Shown piece after piece: positions 5,393 through 6,195 of a stretch of DNA of 6,195 nucleotides. The stretch is from positions 1-6,195 of the forward strand of contig DUGV01000274.1 in the NCBI GenBank assembly GCA_013331225.1, read 5' to 3'. The notes under the pieces were generated by a model. It ran no database searches, was not told where the DNA came from, and saw only the letters and a program-made list of their open reading frames with translations. The DNA comes from Methanolinea sp. GTDB lineage: Archaea; Halobacteriota; Methanomicrobia; Methanomicrobiales; Methanospirillaceae. Both the position numbers and the translations under genes were made by a program. The first letter of the stretch is position 1, and every line of letters starts with the position of its first letter.

Positions 5393-5767
5393 TCAGGATT
5401 CCAGGCCGTCCTTCAGGCGGCTGAGCGCTTCTTCTGCAGCCAGCCTGACATAGTGGTTTGAATCCCTGCTCGCCTGTTCCAGTGCCTGCATGGCGGTGGC
5501 GCCGCCCAGTTTTCCCAGGGCGACTGCGGTTGCAAACCTGACATCGTGGTCTCTGTCCAGCATGAGCTTTGCGAGGGGACCTGTTGTGTTCCTATCCCCA
5601 ATATTTCCCAGTGCATCTGCCGCAGCGATACGATCCCACTTGTCATCGCTATGCAGGTTGTGTATCAACACTGCCACGGCAGAACGCCCTTCTTTTTCCA
5701 TCTCCGAGGCGGTCCTCCATTGCTCGTATGAAGAACCCTCTCCCGGGTGGTCGAGCCCGGCATTCAT
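5393..5767 (-). CDS. Small HEAT-repeat protein (PBS-lyase-like repeats)
   Basis: A 124-residue soluble protein, almost wholly alpha-helical repeat. About 25 acidic-leaning residues precede three HEAT units, at roughly 27-58 (VAVLIHNLHSDD..RIAAADALGNIGD), 59-88 (GPLAKLMLDRDHDVRFATAVALGKLGG) and 89-119 (ALEQASRDSNHYVRLAAEEALSRLKD). The D..VR.AAA.ALG.LGD pattern is that of EZ/PBS-lyase HEAT repeats, which serve as protein-binding scaffolds; no catalytic residues are seen and the partner is unknown. I chose ATG 5767 because GGGGGATGT precedes it; the frame stays open upstream to 5920 but that part is arginine-rich, lacks repeats and overlaps the leader hairpin. It is divergent from the PKD gene, and converges on the glnK2 operon. 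Confidence 0.85.
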   Translation of the reverse strand: MNAGLDHPGEGSSYEQWRTASEMEKEGRSAVAVLIHNLHSDDKWDRIAAADALGNIGDRNTTGPLAKLMLDRDHDVRFATAVALGKLGGATAMQALEQASRDSNHYVRLAAEEALSRLKDGLES

Positions 5768-5779
5768 GTGACATCCCCC

Positions 5780-5797
5780 TTGACCCTGGCGGGTCAA
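5780..5797 (-). promoter_or_regulatory. Inverted repeat beside the HEAT gene ribosome site
   Basis: TTGACCC and GGGTCAA are perfect 7-nt arms around a 4-base loop. On the minus strand the stem ends directly before the GGGGGATGT ribosome site of the HEAT gene. It could be a translational control hairpin or an operator. Confidence 0.4.
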
Positions 5798-5895
5798 CCG
5801 CAGATAGGTGTGAGGATACTTCAAGCTATGCATCGCACCTTTGCACCCCTGGGGACGCTCTCGTTCCCGGCGCCGGTGTCCTTGTGCAATGAGAA

Positions 5896-5903
5896 TATAT
5901 ATC
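5896..5903 (+). promoter_or_regulatory. Promoter of the PKD gene (TATA box)
   Basis: TATATATC ends 26 nt before ATG 5930, nearly the same element and spacing as at glnA, implying a leader of under about 10 nt. Being nearly symmetric, it might also serve the divergent HEAT gene with a leader of about 100 nt. Confidence 0.55.
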
Positions 5904-5929
5904 TGCCTGTGTGGAGACACATTGCGTGA

Positions 5930-6195
5930 ATGAATTCCCGCGGTGAGTGGGTGGTGTGGCCGGCGTCCGGGACTGACCCGCTGGACGCGAAGTCATGCCT
6001 GCGGAGCCTCCTCGTCCTTGCCCTTATCCTTGCAGGCATATCGGCCCATGTGCAGGGCGCATCCAGTATCGATTTTACTGCAAACGTCACTACCGGAAAT
6101 GTTCCCCTCAACGTCCTCTTCACCGACACGAGCAGTCTTCCGGTAATCGATGACTCAAGAAGATGGGACTTTGGAGACGGGACCGTCACGTTCGA
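5930..6195 (+). CDS. Secreted PKD-domain protein, N-terminal part
   Basis: The frame is open to the right edge, 88 codons, C-terminus missing. After a 22-residue N-terminal stretch a hydrophobic core (LLVLALILAGISA, about 27-39) and HVQGA give a likely signal peptide with cleavage near residue 43. A PKD domain begins at once: FTANVTTGNVPLNVLFTDTS followed by WDFGDGT at 79-85, the hallmark of the fold. Such proteins are common surface or exported adhesin-like proteins in Methanomicrobiales and often carry several PKD repeats. ATG 5930 fits the TATA box as a leaderless start. The n-region is unusually long, however, and GTG 5954 preceded by GGTGA at 5942-5946 would give a more ordinary signal peptide; I cannot exclude it. 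No nitrogen-related role is suggested. Confidence 0.85.
   Translation, partial: MNSRGEWVVWPASGTDPLDAKSCLRSLLVLALILAGISAHVQGASSIDFTANVTTGNVPLNVLFTDTSSLPVIDDSRRWDFGDGTVTF

Overview
The window reads as euryarchaeal DNA, most likely from a methanogen of the Methanomicrobiales. The basis is archaeal TATA boxes placed about 26-28 nt upstream of start codons with little or no leader, a GSI-alpha glutamine synthetase, two GlnK-type PII proteins around an Amt channel, a split glutamate-synthase-like amidotransferase, and a secreted PKD-domain protein. The order-level assignment is inference from gene content and style, not from a search.

Layout. Positions 1-917 (minus strand) hold the N-terminal 305 codons of a class II glutamine amidotransferase running off the left edge. 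It is divergent from glnA (1052-2380, plus), which has its own TATA box and a near-match to an NrpR operator. A T-run follows glnA. Positions 2402-2637 have no confident gene but contain a 21-codon ORF resembling an Amt N-terminus and a hairpin. Then comes glnK1 (2638-2967, TTG start). A 563-nt gap follows, with a strong GC hairpin, a TATA box, a second NrpR-like site, a 55-codon ORF in leaderless position and two leader hairpins, ahead of amt (3531-4727) and glnK2 (4740-5069), which form an operon. Positions 5070-5392 hold a T-run, what looks like the beheaded N-terminus of a baeRF-type gene, a TATA box, and a pair of 25-nt near-identical hairpin repeats flanking a 15-nt palindrome. A small HEAT-repeat protein (5393-5767, minus) and the start of a secreted PKD protein (5930 to the right edge, plus) are divergently arranged.

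How it works together. Amt admits ammonium and the PII proteins sense 2-oxoglutarate and ATP/ADP. GlnK2, encoded with amt, probably gates the channel. GlnK1, next to glnA, may act on glutamine synthetase or on an Amt. GlnA makes glutamine, and the amidotransferase presumably releases ammonia from glutamine for a multi-gene glutamate synthase whose other parts would lie to the left. The one-mismatch NrpR-like sites at glnA and amt suggest shared nitrogen control. The HEAT and PKD genes look unrelated to nitrogen.

The parts most worth a second look are the non-coding stretches: possible small proteins or gene fossils beside glnK1, amt and glnK2, and the twin hairpin locus at 5289-5377.
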